Part shown: piece by piece, positions 38,940-50,932 of the stretch
Layout: each line of letters opens with the position of its first letter
How positions within the stretch are numbered: position 1 is the stretch's first letter
Origin: an uncultured Pelagibacteraceae bacterium
GTDB taxonomy: Bacteria; Pseudomonadota; Alphaproteobacteria; Pelagibacterales; Pelagibacteraceae
Assembly (NCBI GenBank): GCA_902591775.1
Contig: CACJBW010000001.1
Coordinates: 1-64,000 of the forward strand
Length of the DNA stretch: 64,000 nucleotides
Direction of reading: 5' to 3'
Notes under the pieces: generated by a model
The model's input: the letters and a program-made list of their open reading frames with translations, nothing else
What the model was told of the DNA's origin: nothing
Database searches by the model: none
Position numbers and translations under genes: made by a program

Positions 38940-39584
38940 CTATTTTTTTGCGATTAAAGTTTCACCTGCTAAAGTTTTTTGGTCAACTTTTACTAAAGGA
39001 GTATAATTTTCAAAATACATATCAGCTCTACTTCCAAATCTGATCATTCCTATTCTTGAACCTTGTTCTACAAGCTCATCTTTAGAAACTTCTGTTACAA
39101 TTCTTCTTGCTACAAGTCCTGCTATTTGGACAACAATTATATCTTCTCCATCAGAATTTTTAATTTTATAATAATTTCTCTCATTATCTTCACTAGCCTT
39201 ATCTAAAGACGCATTAAAAAATTTTCCTGGTTTATAAAGTATCTCAGATATTGCTCCGGAACATGGAGATCTGTTTACATGGCAATCAAATACATCCATA
39301 AAAATACTTATTTTTTTCATTTGTTTATTTTCTAAACCTAATTCTTTTGGACCGTTAGTATCCATTACTTGTAATACAACTCCATCAGCTGGACTTGTAA
39401 GATAATTATCATCGCCAATAGAAATTCTTTCAGGATCCCTAAAAAAATAATAACACCAAATAGTTAATACCAACCCTATAAAACCAAGAAATCCATTTAT
39501 GAAATAGAGAATTATAGTTGCGATTGCAAAAATAATAATAAATTTGTATCCTTCATTGTGTATTTTTGGAAATATTTTACTCAT
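38940..39584 (-). CDS. psd: phosphatidylserine decarboxylase
   Basis: FFRDPER; DCHVNRSPCSG; RFGSRADM. Confidence 0.95.
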   Translation of the reverse strand: MSKIFPKIHNEGYKFIIIFAIATIILYFINGFLGFIGLVLTIWCYYFFRDPERISIGDDNYLTSPADGVVLQVMDTNGPKELGLENKQMKKISIFMDVFDCHVNRSPCSGAISEILYKPGKFFNASLDKASEDNERNYYKIKNSDGEDIIVVQIAGLVARRIVTEVSKDELVEQGSRIGMIRFGSRADMYFENYTPLVKVDQKTLAGETLIAKK

Positions 39585-39662
39585 GACAATCCTATAATTG
39601 ATAATTTTGGATTAATATGTATACAAAAAGAATAAATTCAACTATTAAGATATATCGAAAAA

Positions 39663-40877
39663 ATGAGTAAAATTAAGGTTAAAAACCCCATTGTAGAGTT
39701 AGATGGCGATGAAATGACCAGAGTTATATGGGACTTCATAAAAAATAAGCTTGTTTTAACTTACCTTGATCTCAAAATTGAGTACTACGATTTGGGAATG
39801 GAAAGTAGAGATAAAACAGAAGATAAAATCACAATTGAATGTGCTAATGCAATTAAAAGAAATGGTGTAGGGATTAAATGTGCAACAATCACACCCGATG
39901 AAGCTAGAGTAAGGGAATTTAATCTTAAAAAAATGTGGAGATCTCCAAATGGTACAATAAGGAATATTATTGGAGGAACTGTTTTTAGAGAACCAATAAT
40001 TTGTAAAAATATTCCAAAACTAGTGCCCTCATGGACAGATCCATTGATCATAGGTAGGCATGCGTTTGGTGATCAATACAGGGCAACAGACTTTACGGTA
40101 CCTGGTAAGGGTAAATTAGAAATCAAATGGACTGCTGAAGATGGTTCTGATGAGAGAAAGTATGAAGTCTTTAATTTTCCAGGGCCTGGAATAGCTCTAT
40201 CAATGTATAATTTAGATAAGTCAATAGAAGACTTTGCTAGATCTTGCTTTAATTATGGATTAATTAAAAAATGGCCAGTTTACCTTTCTACTAAAAATAC
40301 AATTTTAAAAAGATACGATGGAAGATTTAAAGATATTTTTGAAGAAGTTTTTGAAAAAGAATTTAAGGATAGATTTGATCAAAATAAAATTACTTATGAA
40401 CATAGATTGATAGATGATATGGTAGCATGTGCTATGAAATGGCATGGCAAATATATTTGGGCATGCAAAAATTATGATGGAGATGTGCAATCAGATACAG
40501 TTGCTCAAGGATATGGATCTTTAGGTTTAATGACAAGTGTATTGCTTGCTCCAGATGGCAAAACAATGGAGGCTGAAGCTGCACATGGAACAGTAACAAG
40601 ACACTTTAGAATGCATCAACAAGGTAAAGAAACCTCAACAAATCCTATTGCATCTATTTTTGCATGGACAAGAGGTTTGGCTCATAGAGGAAAATTAGAT
40701 GGAAATGAGGAATTAATAAAGTTTTCAGAAACACTAGAAAAAGTATGTGTTGATTGTGTTGAAGAAGGCTCAATGACTAAAGACTTAGCTATTTTGATAG
40801 GGCCTTCAACAAAGTATTTAACAACTAATCAATTTTTAGATACTTTAGATGGTAAGTTGAGACAAAAACTAAATTAA
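39663..40877 (+). CDS. icd: NADP-dependent isocitrate dehydrogenase
   Basis: [35 protein letters not shown]. Confidence 0.97.
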   Translation: MSKIKVKNPIVELDGDEMTRVIWDFIKNKLVLTYLDLKIEYYDLGMESRDKTEDKITIECANAIKRNGVGIKCATITPDEARVREFNLKKMWRSPNGTIRNIIGGTVFREPIICKNIPKLVPSWTDPLIIGRHAFGDQYRATDFTVPGKGKLEIKWTAEDGSDERKYEVFNFPGPGIALSMYNLDKSIEDFARSCFNYGLIKKWPVYLSTKNTILKRYDGRFKDIFEEVFEKEFKDRFDQNKITYEHRLIDDMVACAMKWHGKYIWACKNYDGDVQSDTVAQGYGSLGLMTSVLLAPDGKTMEAEAAHGTVTRHFRMHQQGKETSTNPIASIFAWTRGLAHRGKLDGNEELIKFSETLEKVCVDCVEEGSMTKDLAILIGPSTKYLTTNQFLDTLDGKLRQKLN

Positions 40878-43532
40878 AGTTTTAATTTTTTCAAAAGCTT
40901 CATCAATTTTATCTTTAAATTGGCCTCCTGCTTGTGCAAAATCTTTTCTACCACCACCACCTTTTCCACCAATAATTTCAGATCCAGTTTTAGCAAATGT
41001 GACTGCATCATACTTATCAATAAGTTCATCAGTTATCCCAACTGCGAGACCTACTTTGTCTTCTAAACTAGCAAAAACTATAACAATTCCTTTTTTTAAC
41101 TCTTTTTTTCCGGCATCAACCAATTTTCTTAGCTCTTTAGGTGGAAGATCATCAACTTTTTGAAATCTTACACTTATATTATTAATTTTAACATCTTGAA
41201 TTATATTTTTTAAATTATTTTCTAAAATTGAACTAAATTTTAATTGCTCTAGTTGTTTTGATAATTCTTTAATTAAAATCTTATTATCTTCATTTTCTAT
41301 ATTTGGTTTGCCACCTAATTTAATTATCTGTTTTGATAAGTCATTTATCATTTCTTCATCTTTTTGTGCAGATAAGTCAGATAATTTTTCTTTATTTTGT
41401 AAGAAACTATTTAATTGATTTTCTCTAAGTGCTTCTACTCTTCTCACACCTGCTGCAATTGATGATTGGCTAATAATTTTGAATTTTCCAATGTCACCAG
41501 TGTTTCGTACATGCGTACCTCCACATAATTCAGTGGAAAAATACCTTTCTTTCTCATCTCCCATAGATAATACTCTAACCTCTTCTCCATATTTTTCTCC
41601 AAAGAGTGCCAGGGCTCCATTATCTACTGCTTCTTTAGGAGTCATTATCCTTGTTTTAACTTCTGTTTTTTTTTGTACCATTGAATTAACGTGATTTTCT
41701 ATTTTTTCTATTTCCTGGTCTGAAATTGGTTTCATGTGGCTAAAATCAAATCTTAATCTATCTGGCGCTACTAATGATCCTTTTTGTGTAACATGAGTGC
41801 CTAATACTCTTCTTAAAGACTCATGCAAAAGGTGTGTTGCAGAGTGATAAGCTCTTATATTATTACGTCTATCAATATCAATTTTCATCTCGACATTGTC
41901 TTTGATCTTTATACTTCCTGATTTAACTTTACCGTAATGTACAAATAGATCGCCTAATTTTTTTTGGACATCTGTTATTTCGAACTTAAAGTTTCCAGAT
42001 ATTATTTCACCAGTATCTCCTACCTGTCCCCCAGACTCTCCATAAAAAGGAGTTTGATTTAAAATAATAATTCCTTCATCGTTTTCACTTAATTCATTTA
42101 CTTCTTTGTTGTCTTTTAATAATGATAAAATAATACCTTCTGCTTGGTCAGTTTCATAACCTAAGAATTCTGAAGGACCTAATCTATCTTTTATCGAAAA
42201 CCAAATATCATCTACGGTACTATCGCCTGAGCCTTTCCAATTTTTCTTAGCAAGTTCTTTACTTTCTTTCATTAAACTTTGAAATTTATCACTATCAATT
42301 GTCATAGATTTATTTTTTAAAATATCTTGCGTAAGATCCAATGGAAAACCGTAGGTATCATAGAGTTTAAAAGCTACTTCTCCAGGTAATATCTTGTCTA
42401 TTTTAGTCATTTCCTCATTTAATATTTTAATACCTCTGTCTAAAAGAATTAAAAATTTTTCTTCTTCCATTCTCAATGTTTCTTTAATTAAAGACTCAGC
42501 TCTTTCTATTTCTGAGTAATTACCTTTCATTTCATCTTTTAAGGTTTTAAAAATATTATAAAAAATTGGTTCTTTAGAACCGAGCAGGTGTGAATGCCTC
42601 ATTCCTCTTCTCATAATTCTTCTTAGGACATAACCTCTTCCTTCATTTGATGGCAAAACTCCCTCAGCAATTAAAAATGAGCTTGCTCGTAGGTGATCAG
42701 CTATTACTCTAAAACTTGCTAAATTATTGTTATTAGGCTGGACTTTTAAAATTTCTGCAGCAGAGTTTATTATTTTTTTAAAATGATCTGTTTCGTAGTT
42801 GTCGTGTGTTCCTTGAAGTAATGCAGCAATTCTCTCTAAACCCATTCCAGTATCAACTGATGGTTTTGGCAAATTAATACGCTTATCTTTTGAAACTTGC
42901 TCATACTGCATAAAGACTAAATTCCAAATTTCTATAAATCTATCCCCGTCCTCATTTTTTGTTCCTGGTAATCCGCCTTCTAAGTGGTCTCCATGATCAT
43001 AAAATATTTCTGAACAAGGACCACAAGGTCCAGTTTCACCCATAGACCAAAAATTGTCAGATGTTGCTATCCTTATGATTTTATCTTCACTTAACCCAGC
43101 AATTTTTTTCCAGTAATTAAATGCTTCGTCATCGTCATGGTAGACTGTTACATAAAGCCTATTCTTATCTAAACCAAATTCTTTTGTTATTAAATTCCAC
43201 GCAAGTTCAATAGCTCTTTCTTTAAAATAATCACCAAAAGAAAAGTTTCCCAACATTTCAAAAAACGTATGGTGTCTTGGAGTATAGCCAACATTTTCAA
43301 GATCGTTATGCTTACCACCTGCTCTTACACATTTTTGAGATGTTGTAGCTCTTTGATAATCTCTCTTTTCCAGTCCAGTAAACACATTTTTAAATTGGAC
43401 CATTCCTGAATTGGCAAACATCAATGTTGGGTCATTATTCGGGACTAAATTGCTAGATTCAATTATTTTATGATCATTTTTTTCAAAATAATCTAAGAAT
43501 GCTGACCTGATTTCATTTAATGTTTTAGCCAT
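40869..43532 (-). CDS. alaS: alanyl-tRNA synthetase
   Basis: [49 protein letters not shown]. Confidence 0.98.
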   Translation of the reverse strand: MAKTLNEIRSAFLDYFEKNDHKIIESSNLVPNNDPTLMFANSGMVQFKNVFTGLEKRDYQRATTSQKCVRAGGKHNDLENVGYTPRHHTFFEMLGNFSFGDYFKERAIELAWNLITKEFGLDKNRLYVTVYHDDDEAFNYWKKIAGLSEDKIIRIATSDNFWSMGETGPCGPCSEIFYDHGDHLEGGLPGTKNEDGDRFIEIWNLVFMQYEQVSKDKRINLPKPSVDTGMGLERIAALLQGTHDNYETDHFKKIINSAAEILKVQPNNNNLASFRVIADHLRASSFLIAEGVLPSNEGRGYVLRRIMRRGMRHSHLLGSKEPIFYNIFKTLKDEMKGNYSEIERAESLIKETLRMEEEKFLILLDRGIKILNEEMTKIDKILPGEVAFKLYDTYGFPLDLTQDILKNKSMTIDSDKFQSLMKESKELAKKNWKGSGDSTVDDIWFSIKDRLGPSEFLGYETDQAEGIILSLLKDNKEVNELSENDEGIIILNQTPFYGESGGQVGDTGEIISGNFKFEITDVQKKLGDLFVHYGKVKSGSIKIKDNVEMKIDIDRRNNIRAYHSATHLLHESLRRVLGTHVTQKGSLVAPDRLRFDFSHMKPISDQEIEKIENHVNSMVQKKTEVKTRIMTPKEAVDNGALALFGEKYGEEVRVLSMGDEKERYFSTELCGGTHVRNTGDIGKFKIISQSSIAAGVRRVEALRENQLNSFLQNKEKLSDLSAQKDEEMINDLSKQIIKLGGKPNIENEDNKILIKELSKQLEQLKFSSILENNLKNIIQDVKINNISVRFQKVDDLPPKELRKLVDAGKKELKKGIVIVFASLEDKVGLAVGITDELIDKYDAVTFAKTGSEIIGGKGGGGRKDFAQAGGQFKDKIDEAFEKIKTLI

Positions 43533-43581
43533 ATTTAACTAAAATACAGCATTTTTATATGATGTCTACACCTCTGAAGGG

Positions 43582-43612
43582 AAAAAAGGCACCCAATAGA
43601 GCGCCTTTTTTT
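43582..43612 (-). terminator. hairpin terminator downstream of recA
   Basis: AAAAAAGGCAC-ccaataga-GCGCCTTTTTTT. Confidence 0.75.
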
Positions 43613-43631
43613 AATAACTAAAAGTTATCTG

Positions 43632-44756
43632 CTAATTTTTTTTAGTAGGAACTTCTTCCTCTTTTTTCTGCGCTTCAAGCTTTTCTTCACTTAAAGGATT
43701 GCCCTCAATCTTCTTTGAAATAACGCCAGCTTTTTCTCTGATAGCCATTTCAATTTCAGCAGCAGCTTTTGGATTTTGCTCAAGGTAAAGTTTAGCATTT
43801 TCTCTACCTTGACCAATTTTTTCACCTTTATAAGCGTACCATGCTCCTGATTTTTCAACAATCTCAGCTTTGGCACCAAGGTCGATTAGTTCCCCTACTT
43901 TACTAATTCCTTTTCCATACATTAAGTCAAATTCAACAACTTTAAATGGTGGTGCAACTTTATTTTTAACAACTTTTACTCTTGTTGTATTTCCAACTAT
44001 TTGTTCTTTATCTTTTATTGCTCCAATTCTTCTAATATCCATTCTTACAGAAGAATAGAATTTTAAAGAGTTACCCCCTGATGTTGTCTCTGGACTTCCA
44101 AACATTACACCAATTTTCATTCTAATTTGGTTAATAAATATAACCATTGTATTAGTTCTTGAAATTGATCCTGTTAATTTTCTAAGAGCTTGAGACATTA
44201 GTCTTGCTTGAAGACCAACATGATGATCCCCCATATCTCCTTCAATTTCTGCTCTTGGAGTTAATGCTGCAACTGAGTCGACTACTAAAACTGACATTGA
44301 GCCAGACTTAATTAAAGTATCTGTTATTTCCAATGCCTGTTCACCAGTATCTGGTTGTGAAATAAGTAATTCTTCAGTGTTAACACCTAATTTCTTAGCG
44401 TAGACTGGGTCCAATGCATGTTCTGCATCTACAAATCCACAAATTCCACCTGCTTTTTGTGCTTCAGCAACAACTTGTAAGGCTAATGTAGTTTTACCAG
44501 ATGACTCTGGTCCGTAAATTTCAACAATTCTACCTTTTGGCAATCCACCTATTCCAAGTGCTAAATCCAAACTTAAAGAACCAGTAGAAACGGACTCTAT
44601 ATCCATTGCTTTTTGTTCTCCAAGCTTCATCACAGAGCCTTTTCCAAAACTATCTGTTATTTGGCTGATTGCAGCATCTAGTGCTTTATTTTTTTCTTTA
44701 TCTTCCAATTCTTTATCTTTTGCGGTTTTCACCACTTTTAGGTTATTTTTAGTCAT
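43632..44756 (-). CDS. recA: recombinase RecA
   Basis: [16 protein letters not shown]; canonical full length. Confidence 0.99.
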   Translation of the reverse strand: MTKNNLKVVKTAKDKELEDKEKNKALDAAISQITDSFGKGSVMKLGEQKAMDIESVSTGSLSLDLALGIGGLPKGRIVEIYGPESSGKTTLALQVVAEAQKAGGICGFVDAEHALDPVYAKKLGVNTEELLISQPDTGEQALEITDTLIKSGSMSVLVVDSVAALTPRAEIEGDMGDHHVGLQARLMSQALRKLTGSISRTNTMVIFINQIRMKIGVMFGSPETTSGGNSLKFYSSVRMDIRRIGAIKDKEQIVGNTTRVKVVKNKVAPPFKVVEFDLMYGKGISKVGELIDLGAKAEIVEKSGAWYAYKGEKIGQGRENAKLYLEQNPKAAAEIEMAIREKAGVISKKIEGNPLSEEKLEAQKKEEEVPTKKN

Positions 44757-44806
44757 TTTTTGCCTCGTTTTTTTTATTTATTAACATTCGAATCATGAAA
44801 ATAAAT

Positions 44807-44821
44807 GTACACATTTTGTTC
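44807..44821 (-). promoter_or_regulatory. candidate SOS (LexA-type) operator upstream of recA
   Basis: Minus strand GAACAAAATGTGTAC; GAAC-N7-GTAC, one mismatch from GAAC-N7-GAAC. Confidence 0.5.
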
Positions 44822-44864
44822 TCATTGGCAATATTTTTTTAAAATTAGGGCTAGAAATCCATAT

Positions 44865-46163
44865 TTATCTGAGTTTTAGGTATTCGCTATTTAATAAGCC
44901 TGCTGACTTCAACAGTCGATATTGGGCTAATAAGTAATTTCTTTCAGCTTCGGCAAGATTAATTTTAGCATTTATTAAATTTGATCTTGATTGAAGAACA
45001 TCAAATGTAGATCTATTCAAACCACTCTCATATTCAAAGCTAATTCCCTCATTTGCAATTTCAGCGGCTTTAACTTGTGATTGTACGGCTCTTAAAAGAC
45101 TTTTTGAGGACTCTAAAGTAGACCAAGCTGCAGTAACACTTTGAGTATTATTTCTAAAGGCATTCTCAAGTAGTAATTTTTTCATACCTTTAACTTGAAG
45201 ATTTTTATTTACGTTAGATTTATTCTTTCCACCAAATTGAAATGGCCAACTTACTGTTGCTTGAAGAACATCTTTTTCTCTTTCATCATAAGTGGCACTT
45301 AAATCATCTGTATATGATCTTTCAAGTGAAAGTTTTGCTGTAGGAGATAAATCTGACCTTGCAATTTTAACATCTAATTCAGATTGTCCATATTCTATTT
45401 CTGCGATTATAAGGTCAGGACTTTTTTGTTCAGATATTTTTTTTGCATCAACTAAAGTAGATGGAAGTGGAACTTCAGAATTATATATTTTTTTTAATTT
45501 TTCATTACTAGCAATCGGTCCAATAATATTTTCATAAGCTAATTTACTAGTTACAATATTATTTTGCGCTCCAATATAGCCCGCTTGTGCTCCTGACAAA
45601 GAAGATTGTGACTGTGCTAAGTCAGTTGCAGTTATTTGAGCTCTTGATAGTCTTGCATTATCTATTTCGAATTGTCTTTGAAGTAAGTTAACATTTTCTT
45701 CATTGATACTTAATTTCTCATAAGCAAGAATTAAACCTGTGTAAGCCTCAATTGCTTTCATAAAAACATCTTGCTCTTTTTTAATAAGTTGTGCTTCAGA
45801 CAAGTTTAACCCTAATTTACTTTTTTCATATTTTGTATCACGTCCACTGCCATCTAAAAGTGTTTGCTCTAATTTTATAGAAGATGTCATAGGATTTGTA
45901 TTAGTAATTGAAGCATCAGTACCATTTTGATTTGTTAGTTTATTAGTATCTTCAAAGCTTTTGGTTCCGGAAAGTGTTAAAGTTGGAAAAAAATCACTTT
46001 TAGAAATATTTAAAACTTCTTTTTGAACTTCCAAATTTTTTCTTTCTGCTTGTAACTCTAAATTATTCTGAGAAGTAATTTTTAATGCTTCACTCAAAGT
46101 TGCAGCGCTAGCTGGCAAGATAAAAACTATGAAACAAGTGATAATTAAGGATAATTTTTTCAT
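44865..46163 (-). CDS. tolC: TolC family outer membrane efflux protein
   Basis: Signal peptide; duplicated OEP coiled-coil repeats. Confidence 0.92.
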   Translation of the reverse strand: MKKLSLIITCFIVFILPASAATLSEALKITSQNNLELQAERKNLEVQKEVLNISKSDFFPTLTLSGTKSFEDTNKLTNQNGTDASITNTNPMTSSIKLEQTLLDGSGRDTKYEKSKLGLNLSEAQLIKKEQDVFMKAIEAYTGLILAYEKLSINEENVNLLQRQFEIDNARLSRAQITATDLAQSQSSLSGAQAGYIGAQNNIVTSKLAYENIIGPIASNEKLKKIYNSEVPLPSTLVDAKKISEQKSPDLIIAEIEYGQSELDVKIARSDLSPTAKLSLERSYTDDLSATYDEREKDVLQATVSWPFQFGGKNKSNVNKNLQVKGMKKLLLENAFRNNTQSVTAAWSTLESSKSLLRAVQSQVKAAEIANEGISFEYESGLNRSTFDVLQSRSNLINAKINLAEAERNYLLAQYRLLKSAGLLNSEYLKLR

Positions 46164-47086
46164 CTCTTATATTTTATTGATTTAATTTGATGATTTCTAT
46201 TTAAATTTAATACAATTGATGAATATTTTGGAGCAAATTTAAACATATTTTGTGTGACCCTTTGATAAGTCTGCATAAATGTTAATACTTCATTTTTGCT
46301 CATAACTTTGCTATTTGCTTTGTTTTTTGAGTTTAATTTAAGTAATGCCTCCTGTTTAAGCCTCCAACTTTGTAATAATTTGAAATTACCAGCTTTTAAA
46401 AATAACAAACAGTCTAATTTAGAAAATAATTTTTTATATTTTGTTTGTAGTTGACCATTTACATATTTTCTCCATTTTAAATTTTTATCTGCTGTTCTTT
46501 CAAGAGAATTAATCGATTTTTTTAAGGTTGTATTTTTTTCTGCTCTAGCTCCTACACACCATCCTTCAAAGATTATAACATCTGGTACATTCTTAACTAG
46601 ATACCAAGACTTTCTTTTTAATCTATCATCTATTGCCTTATTAAATTTAGGAAGTCTCTGTTGATTAAATCGCTTTTCCTTTGTTTTTTTAAGAAGATCA
46701 AAAATAAAGTTTACATCGTGAGTACCTGGAACACCTCTGGTCATTAATAAGGGATGAATTTTTTTAGATAATTTTATTCTATCTTTTCGGGTTTTATACA
46801 AATCATCAATTGATATTTTAAAAACATTTAACTTAAAATATTTCGTTAAAATGATTCTTAGAATAGAACTAATTGTTGTTTTACCAGTTCCTTGACCTCC
46901 TGCTAAGCCTATTAAGTAAGGTTTAGATTTATTTGTTCTATTTGAAATCCAGAAACTAATTGGAATTAGAAAAGATTTAATCATCTTTTCTTTATTTTTA
47001 AATTTTTCCTTTGTTGTTTCTTGAGATCTTATAAACTTAAAACAGTCTTTACTAACTTTTTTATAACACTCAGTAATTGATTGCAT
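46160..47086 (-). CDS. P-loop kinase, D-glycerate 3-kinase-like
   Basis: IGLAGGQGTGKTTISS; GVPGTHDVNF; FEGWCVGARA. Confidence 0.8.
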   Translation of the reverse strand: MQSITECYKKVSKDCFKFIRSQETTKEKFKNKEKMIKSFLIPISFWISNRTNKSKPYLIGLAGGQGTGKTTISSILRIILTKYFKLNVFKISIDDLYKTRKDRIKLSKKIHPLLMTRGVPGTHDVNFIFDLLKKTKEKRFNQQRLPKFNKAIDDRLKRKSWYLVKNVPDVIIFEGWCVGARAEKNTTLKKSINSLERTADKNLKWRKYVNGQLQTKYKKLFSKLDCLLFLKAGNFKLLQSWRLKQEALLKLNSKNKANSKVMSKNEVLTFMQTYQRVTQNMFKFAPKYSSIVLNLNRNHQIKSIKYKR

Positions 47087-47093
47087 AAAAAAT

Positions 47094-47462
47094 TTATTGT
47101 TTTTGATCTAAAGGATGATTTTTGCCATCGTTCACTGGCACATCTTCAATTTCAAATGGCTCCACACCTTCTATACAAGCAATATTTACACCAAATATTT
47201 TTGGATTACTTCTAGGTCTGTTATGAGTATGAATTCCACAAATTGAACAAAAGTAATGTTTAGCGGTATTAGTATAAAACTGATAAAGTGATAACTTATC
47301 CTCTCCTTTTATAAGTTTGAAATCATCAGGACCAAGCACTCCAATAATGTAACCTTTTTTTTTGCAAATTGAACAATTGCAACGCATGATTTTTTCAATA
47401 CCACCCAAAGGCATCTTAACTTCTGCTTCTATTGCACCACAATGACAGGATAATTTTTTCAT
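47094..47462 (-). CDS. GFA family (glutathione-dependent formaldehyde-activating-like) protein
   Basis: SCHCGAIEAEV; CNCSICKKKG; FCSICGIHTHNRPRSNP. Confidence 0.9.
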   Translation of the reverse strand: MKKLSCHCGAIEAEVKMPLGGIEKIMRCNCSICKKKGYIIGVLGPDDFKLIKGEDKLSLYQFYTNTAKHYFCSICGIHTHNRPRSNPKIFGVNIACIEGVEPFEIEDVPVNDGKNHPLDQKQ

Positions 47463-47481
47463 ATTTTAATCTCCTAAAAAT

Positions 47482-47964
47482 TTATCTTTTATTATCTTTT
47501 AAATAATTTTTATATCTTTCGTAACTTTCTTTTGGCCAAGTATTTTTTAAATCATACATTTTTTCAAAACAATTTGCATCATCAGTAAGTTTCAACCATG
47601 GATCTTTATCTTTTGTAAATATATGCGCTTCAGGAGGAAAGTTTTCGGAATTATCTAAAGTTTTAGTTCTAACTGTTGATCGACCAACTGCCGTAGCATA
47701 ATCAGTATAAATATATGTACCACATTTGTTACAAAAATAAGCTCTTGAGGTAGCTCCACTACCTGTTTTAAGTTCAGTTGACGAAATATCACCCTCTATA
47801 ATTAATGTATTGTCTAGAACGCTAGTATTAATAACATAAGAAGATCCAGTTATAATTTTACAATCTTTGCAATGGCAAGCTTGGGTGAATAGAGGCTTCT
47901 CGGTAATTCTATATTTAACCTGACCACAAATACATCTTCCTGTTAAGCTTTCGTTTTTTTTCAT
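47482..47964 (-). CDS. GFA family protein
   Basis: GRCICGQVKYRI; CHCKDCKIITGS; FCNKCGTYIYT. Confidence 0.9.
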   Translation of the reverse strand: MKKNESLTGRCICGQVKYRITEKPLFTQACHCKDCKIITGSSYVINTSVLDNTLIIEGDISSTELKTGSGATSRAYFCNKCGTYIYTDYATAVGRSTVRTKTLDNSENFPPEAHIFTKDKDPWLKLTDDANCFEKMYDLKNTWPKESYERYKNYLKDNKR

Positions 47965-48079
47965 TTTTTATATTTAAACTATTTATGGTTAAAGTTATCC
48001 ACAAGTATACTAAATATAGTTTTGATGTTCACGTTTTGATTCACTTTTGATTCAGTTACAGACTCAAAATACAACCTGA

Positions 48080-48108
48080 TTGACACTATTGAATAACTTG
48101 GATATTAA
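48080..48108 (+). promoter_or_regulatory. sigma70-type promoter of umuDC
   Basis: TTGACA (48080-48085) - 17 bp - TATTAA (48103-48108). Confidence 0.65.
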
Positions 48109-48111
48109 TTA

Positions 48112-48126
48112 GAACAAAATAAGAAC
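48112..48126 (+). promoter_or_regulatory. SOS/LexA-type operator of umuDC
   Basis: GAACAAAATAAGAAC = perfect GAAC-N7-GAAC, 4 nt before umuD ATG. Confidence 0.8.
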
Positions 48127-48130
48127 ATTT

Positions 48131-48526
48131 ATGAAGCTAACTATACCTTACTATTTACATAAAGCTGGCGCGGGTTTTCCGTCCCCTGCCACAGACTATA
48201 TTGAGGAAGATATCGATTTAAATGTTCATTTAATCAAAAATGTTCCAGCAACTTTCATCATAAGAGTTCAAGGGAAATCAATGGTGGATGTTGGAATTAA
48301 TGATGGCGATCTATTAGTTGTTGATAAAAGTTTAACGCCAAAAAACTTCTCAACAGTTATTGCAAATGTTCATGATGAACTAGTTGTTAAAAGTTTAGTT
48401 CAAGAAAGAGATAAAAAATTTTTAACATCAGGTTCTAAAGAATTTACAGATCGAATTTTAATTAATGAAGATGAAGATATATTTATTTGGGGAGTTGTAA
48501 CTTATGTCATCCATTCAGTATACTAA
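48131..48526 (+). CDS. umuD: UmuD-like S24 family autoprotease
   Basis: AG cleavage context ([11 protein letters not shown]), [20 protein letters not shown] Ser motif, ELVVKSL Lys. Confidence 0.93.
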   Translation: MKLTIPYYLHKAGAGFPSPATDYIEEDIDLNVHLIKNVPATFIIRVQGKSMVDVGINDGDLLVVDKSLTPKNFSTVIANVHDELVVKSLVQERDKKFLTSGSKEFTDRILINEDEDIFIWGVVTYVIHSVY

Positions 48527-49781
48527 AAAAATAGCACTTATTGATTGTAACTCTTTTTACGTTTCTTGTGAAAGATTATTCAATCCTAAAATAAGAAAAA
48601 AACCTGTTGTAGTTTTATCTAATAATGACGGTTGTATAATTTCAAGATCAACTGAAGCAAAAGCTTTAGGTATTAAAATGGGAGAACCTTACTTTAAAGC
48701 AAAAGATATTATTATTAAAAATAGAGTTGAAGTTTTTTCATCTAATTATTCTTTATATGGAGATTTGTCTAGAAGGGTGATGCGTACATTAAAAAGATTT
48801 AACTCTGCTATTGAAGTTTATTCTATTGATGAAGCATTTTTAGATTTATCAAATTTTCCAGATAATGAAGTTGAAAAAGTTGGAAGAGAAATTAGAGAAA
48901 CAGTTTTAAAGTGGACAGGTATTCCAACTAGTATTGGTATCGCTAAAACAAAAACTTTAAGCAAGGTTGCAAATCATATTGCAAAGAAAAAAAAATCAGG
49001 TGTAACAAGTTTGATAGGAATTGAAAATATTGATCCAATATTAGAAAAAGTTGAAATTAATGATGTATGGGGTGTAGGAAGACAACTAACGAAATTTTAT
49101 CATAAAAATGGAATTTATAACGCGAAGCAACTTAAAAATAAATCTAATACATGGATAAAGAAAAACTCCAATGTTTTAGGCTCAAGAACTGCAATGGAAC
49201 TAAGAGGAGTTCCTTGTATCGATTTAGAAACAACACAAACAAAAAGAAAAAGCTGTGTTGTATCTCGTTCTTTTGGCCAAAGAATTGAAAAATATCAAGA
49301 ATTAAAAGAAGCAGTTGCAAATTATTGTTTGAATGCGTCTGAAAAAATAAGATCTGAGTCTTTAATTGCAAAATCAATTACAGTTTTTGTTAGAACAAGT
49401 CCTTTTCAAAGTAGATTTGGATATTATTCAAACTCAAAAACGATAGATTTTGCAATTTCAACAAATAATAGTATTGAAATAGTTAAAACTGCTCTAGTTG
49501 CTTTAGACTCTATTTTTAAAAATGGCTACCGTTATCAAAAAGCGGGCGTAATGCTTACTGGTTTATCCAATGAAGATCGTAGTAAGAACCTATTTTATTC
49601 TGAAAAAGACGAGAAAATAAAGGGGTTAATGAGGTCTATTGATAATACTAACTATCGATATGGAAGATCTACGTTAAGTCTTGCTAGTGCGGGTGTTCAA
49701 AAGAGATGGAACATGAGAAGAGAACATTCTTCTAAAATAGATACAGCCGATTTTTACTTACTGCCAACAATTAAAGGTTGA
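48504..49781 (+). CDS. umuC: DNA polymerase V catalytic subunit UmuC
   Basis: [27 protein letters not shown]. Confidence 0.96.
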   Translation: MSSIQYTKKIALIDCNSFYVSCERLFNPKIRKKPVVVLSNNDGCIISRSTEAKALGIKMGEPYFKAKDIIIKNRVEVFSSNYSLYGDLSRRVMRTLKRFNSAIEVYSIDEAFLDLSNFPDNEVEKVGREIRETVLKWTGIPTSIGIAKTKTLSKVANHIAKKKKSGVTSLIGIENIDPILEKVEINDVWGVGRQLTKFYHKNGIYNAKQLKNKSNTWIKKNSNVLGSRTAMELRGVPCIDLETTQTKRKSCVVSRSFGQRIEKYQELKEAVANYCLNASEKIRSESLIAKSITVFVRTSPFQSRFGYYSNSKTIDFAISTNNSIEIVKTALVALDSIFKNGYRYQKAGVMLTGLSNEDRSKNLFYSEKDEKIKGLMRSIDNTNYRYGRSTLSLASAGVQKRWNMRREHSSKIDTADFYLLPTIKG

Positions 49782-50932
49782 TTAAGATTAATTTTAAAAA
49801 GTTTAGCTGCATTTTTATATGCAATCTTTTCTTGTACATCTGGGCTTAAAGATCCAATCATCAAACGAACATGCTTCATATAGTGTTCAACAAAAACATC
49901 ATGTGCTGGGCTTTTACCTAATTTATGATCAGAACCAAAAAAATATCTATCGGAATATTTTTCCATCGATTTTGCCCAAACCTCATGTAATTTAAATCTA
50001 TAATCATTTGGGATATGCAAATCCTCAAAGCCCCAAAGAGAAGACCAATGAAATGCTATTTTCCAGTCAGTATATGTATTAGGACAATAATCAAAAATTT
50101 CTTCAAGGTCTTTTGTTGGCATCATTCCTGTATGAGCTATCACAATTTTTGCGTTGGGGTATTTTTCACATTTTTTTTTATAAAAATTTTTAAACTCTGT
50201 TAATCTATCTATCCCATCTATTTCATGAAAAGGCTCCAGGTGTAAATTAATCGGCATACGGTGTTCATTGACAAATTCGAACGCCTTATCAATAATTGGG
50301 TGCTTAAGATCTAAATCTAATTGCGGTTGATACCCACCATAAGGGGGATTTTTTTTCTTTTTATTATAGTGAACTAGTCCAGCTTCTCCCAATCCATAAC
50401 ATTGTCCTTTTTTAAATCTTTTAATAGTTTCTTTAAACTCTTTATTAACTTCTGAGTTCTTATATTTTTTTTTATTTGCTGACATTCCAATAAAATTGGA
50501 ATGACAATTAGTTAAAACATTCTGATGCTCTGCAGCAAAATCATAATAATAATTCCAATTATCTTCTGATTTGTAAGTATTTGGAGTTCCCATAATTACA
50601 GACATAAAAACATTTGCCTTATTTGTTAACATTGGCAAATCTTCTATAAAATACTCAGTACCTATATCTAAAGCTCTTCCGGTGGATTTTCTAGGATGTG
50701 CATGACCATCTATTATAGGTCCTAAATAAGGTTTATTTGTATCTCTTACCTCAAGATTATTAAGTTTATAACTGTCTAAAAGTTTTTTTGCTTCTTCACG
50801 ACTTTCAGTTTTTCCAAACATAATTCTTTCATAAGCCCAGTGATCGAATCTATAGTGTTCGTCAAAACTGTTGGCAAACGTTGGTAAAATTAAAAAAATA
50901 AATAACAAAATTTTTTTCATTAATTCATACAC
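49754..50932 (-). CDS. secreted amidohydrolase-family TIM-barrel metal hydrolase
   Basis: Signal peptide; [32 protein letters not shown]. Confidence 0.8.
   Translation of the reverse strand: MYELMKKILLFIFLILPTFANSFDEHYRFDHWAYERIMFGKTESREEAKKLLDSYKLNNLEVRDTNKPYLGPIIDGHAHPRKSTGRALDIGTEYFIEDLPMLTNKANVFMSVIMGTPNTYKSEDNWNYYYDFAAEHQNVLTNCHSNFIGMSANKKKYKNSEVNKEFKETIKRFKKGQCYGLGEAGLVHYNKKKKNPPYGGYQPQLDLDLKHPIIDKAFEFVNEHRMPINLHLEPFHEIDGIDRLTEFKNFYKKKCEKYPNAKIVIAHTGMMPTKDLEEIFDYCPNTYTDWKIAFHWSSLWGFEDLHIPNDYRFKLHEVWAKSMEKYSDRYFFGSDHKLGKSPAHDVFVEHYMKHVRLMIGSLSPDVQEKIAYKNAAKLFKINLNQPLIVGSK

Noticed and set aside
41479-41694. 71-aa plus-strand ORF
   Set aside because: Antisense within alaS.
43691-44058. 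ORFs on both strands inside recA
   Set aside because: Alternative frames of the clearly coding recA.
49144-49377. 77-aa minus-strand ORF
   Set aside because: Antisense to umuC.
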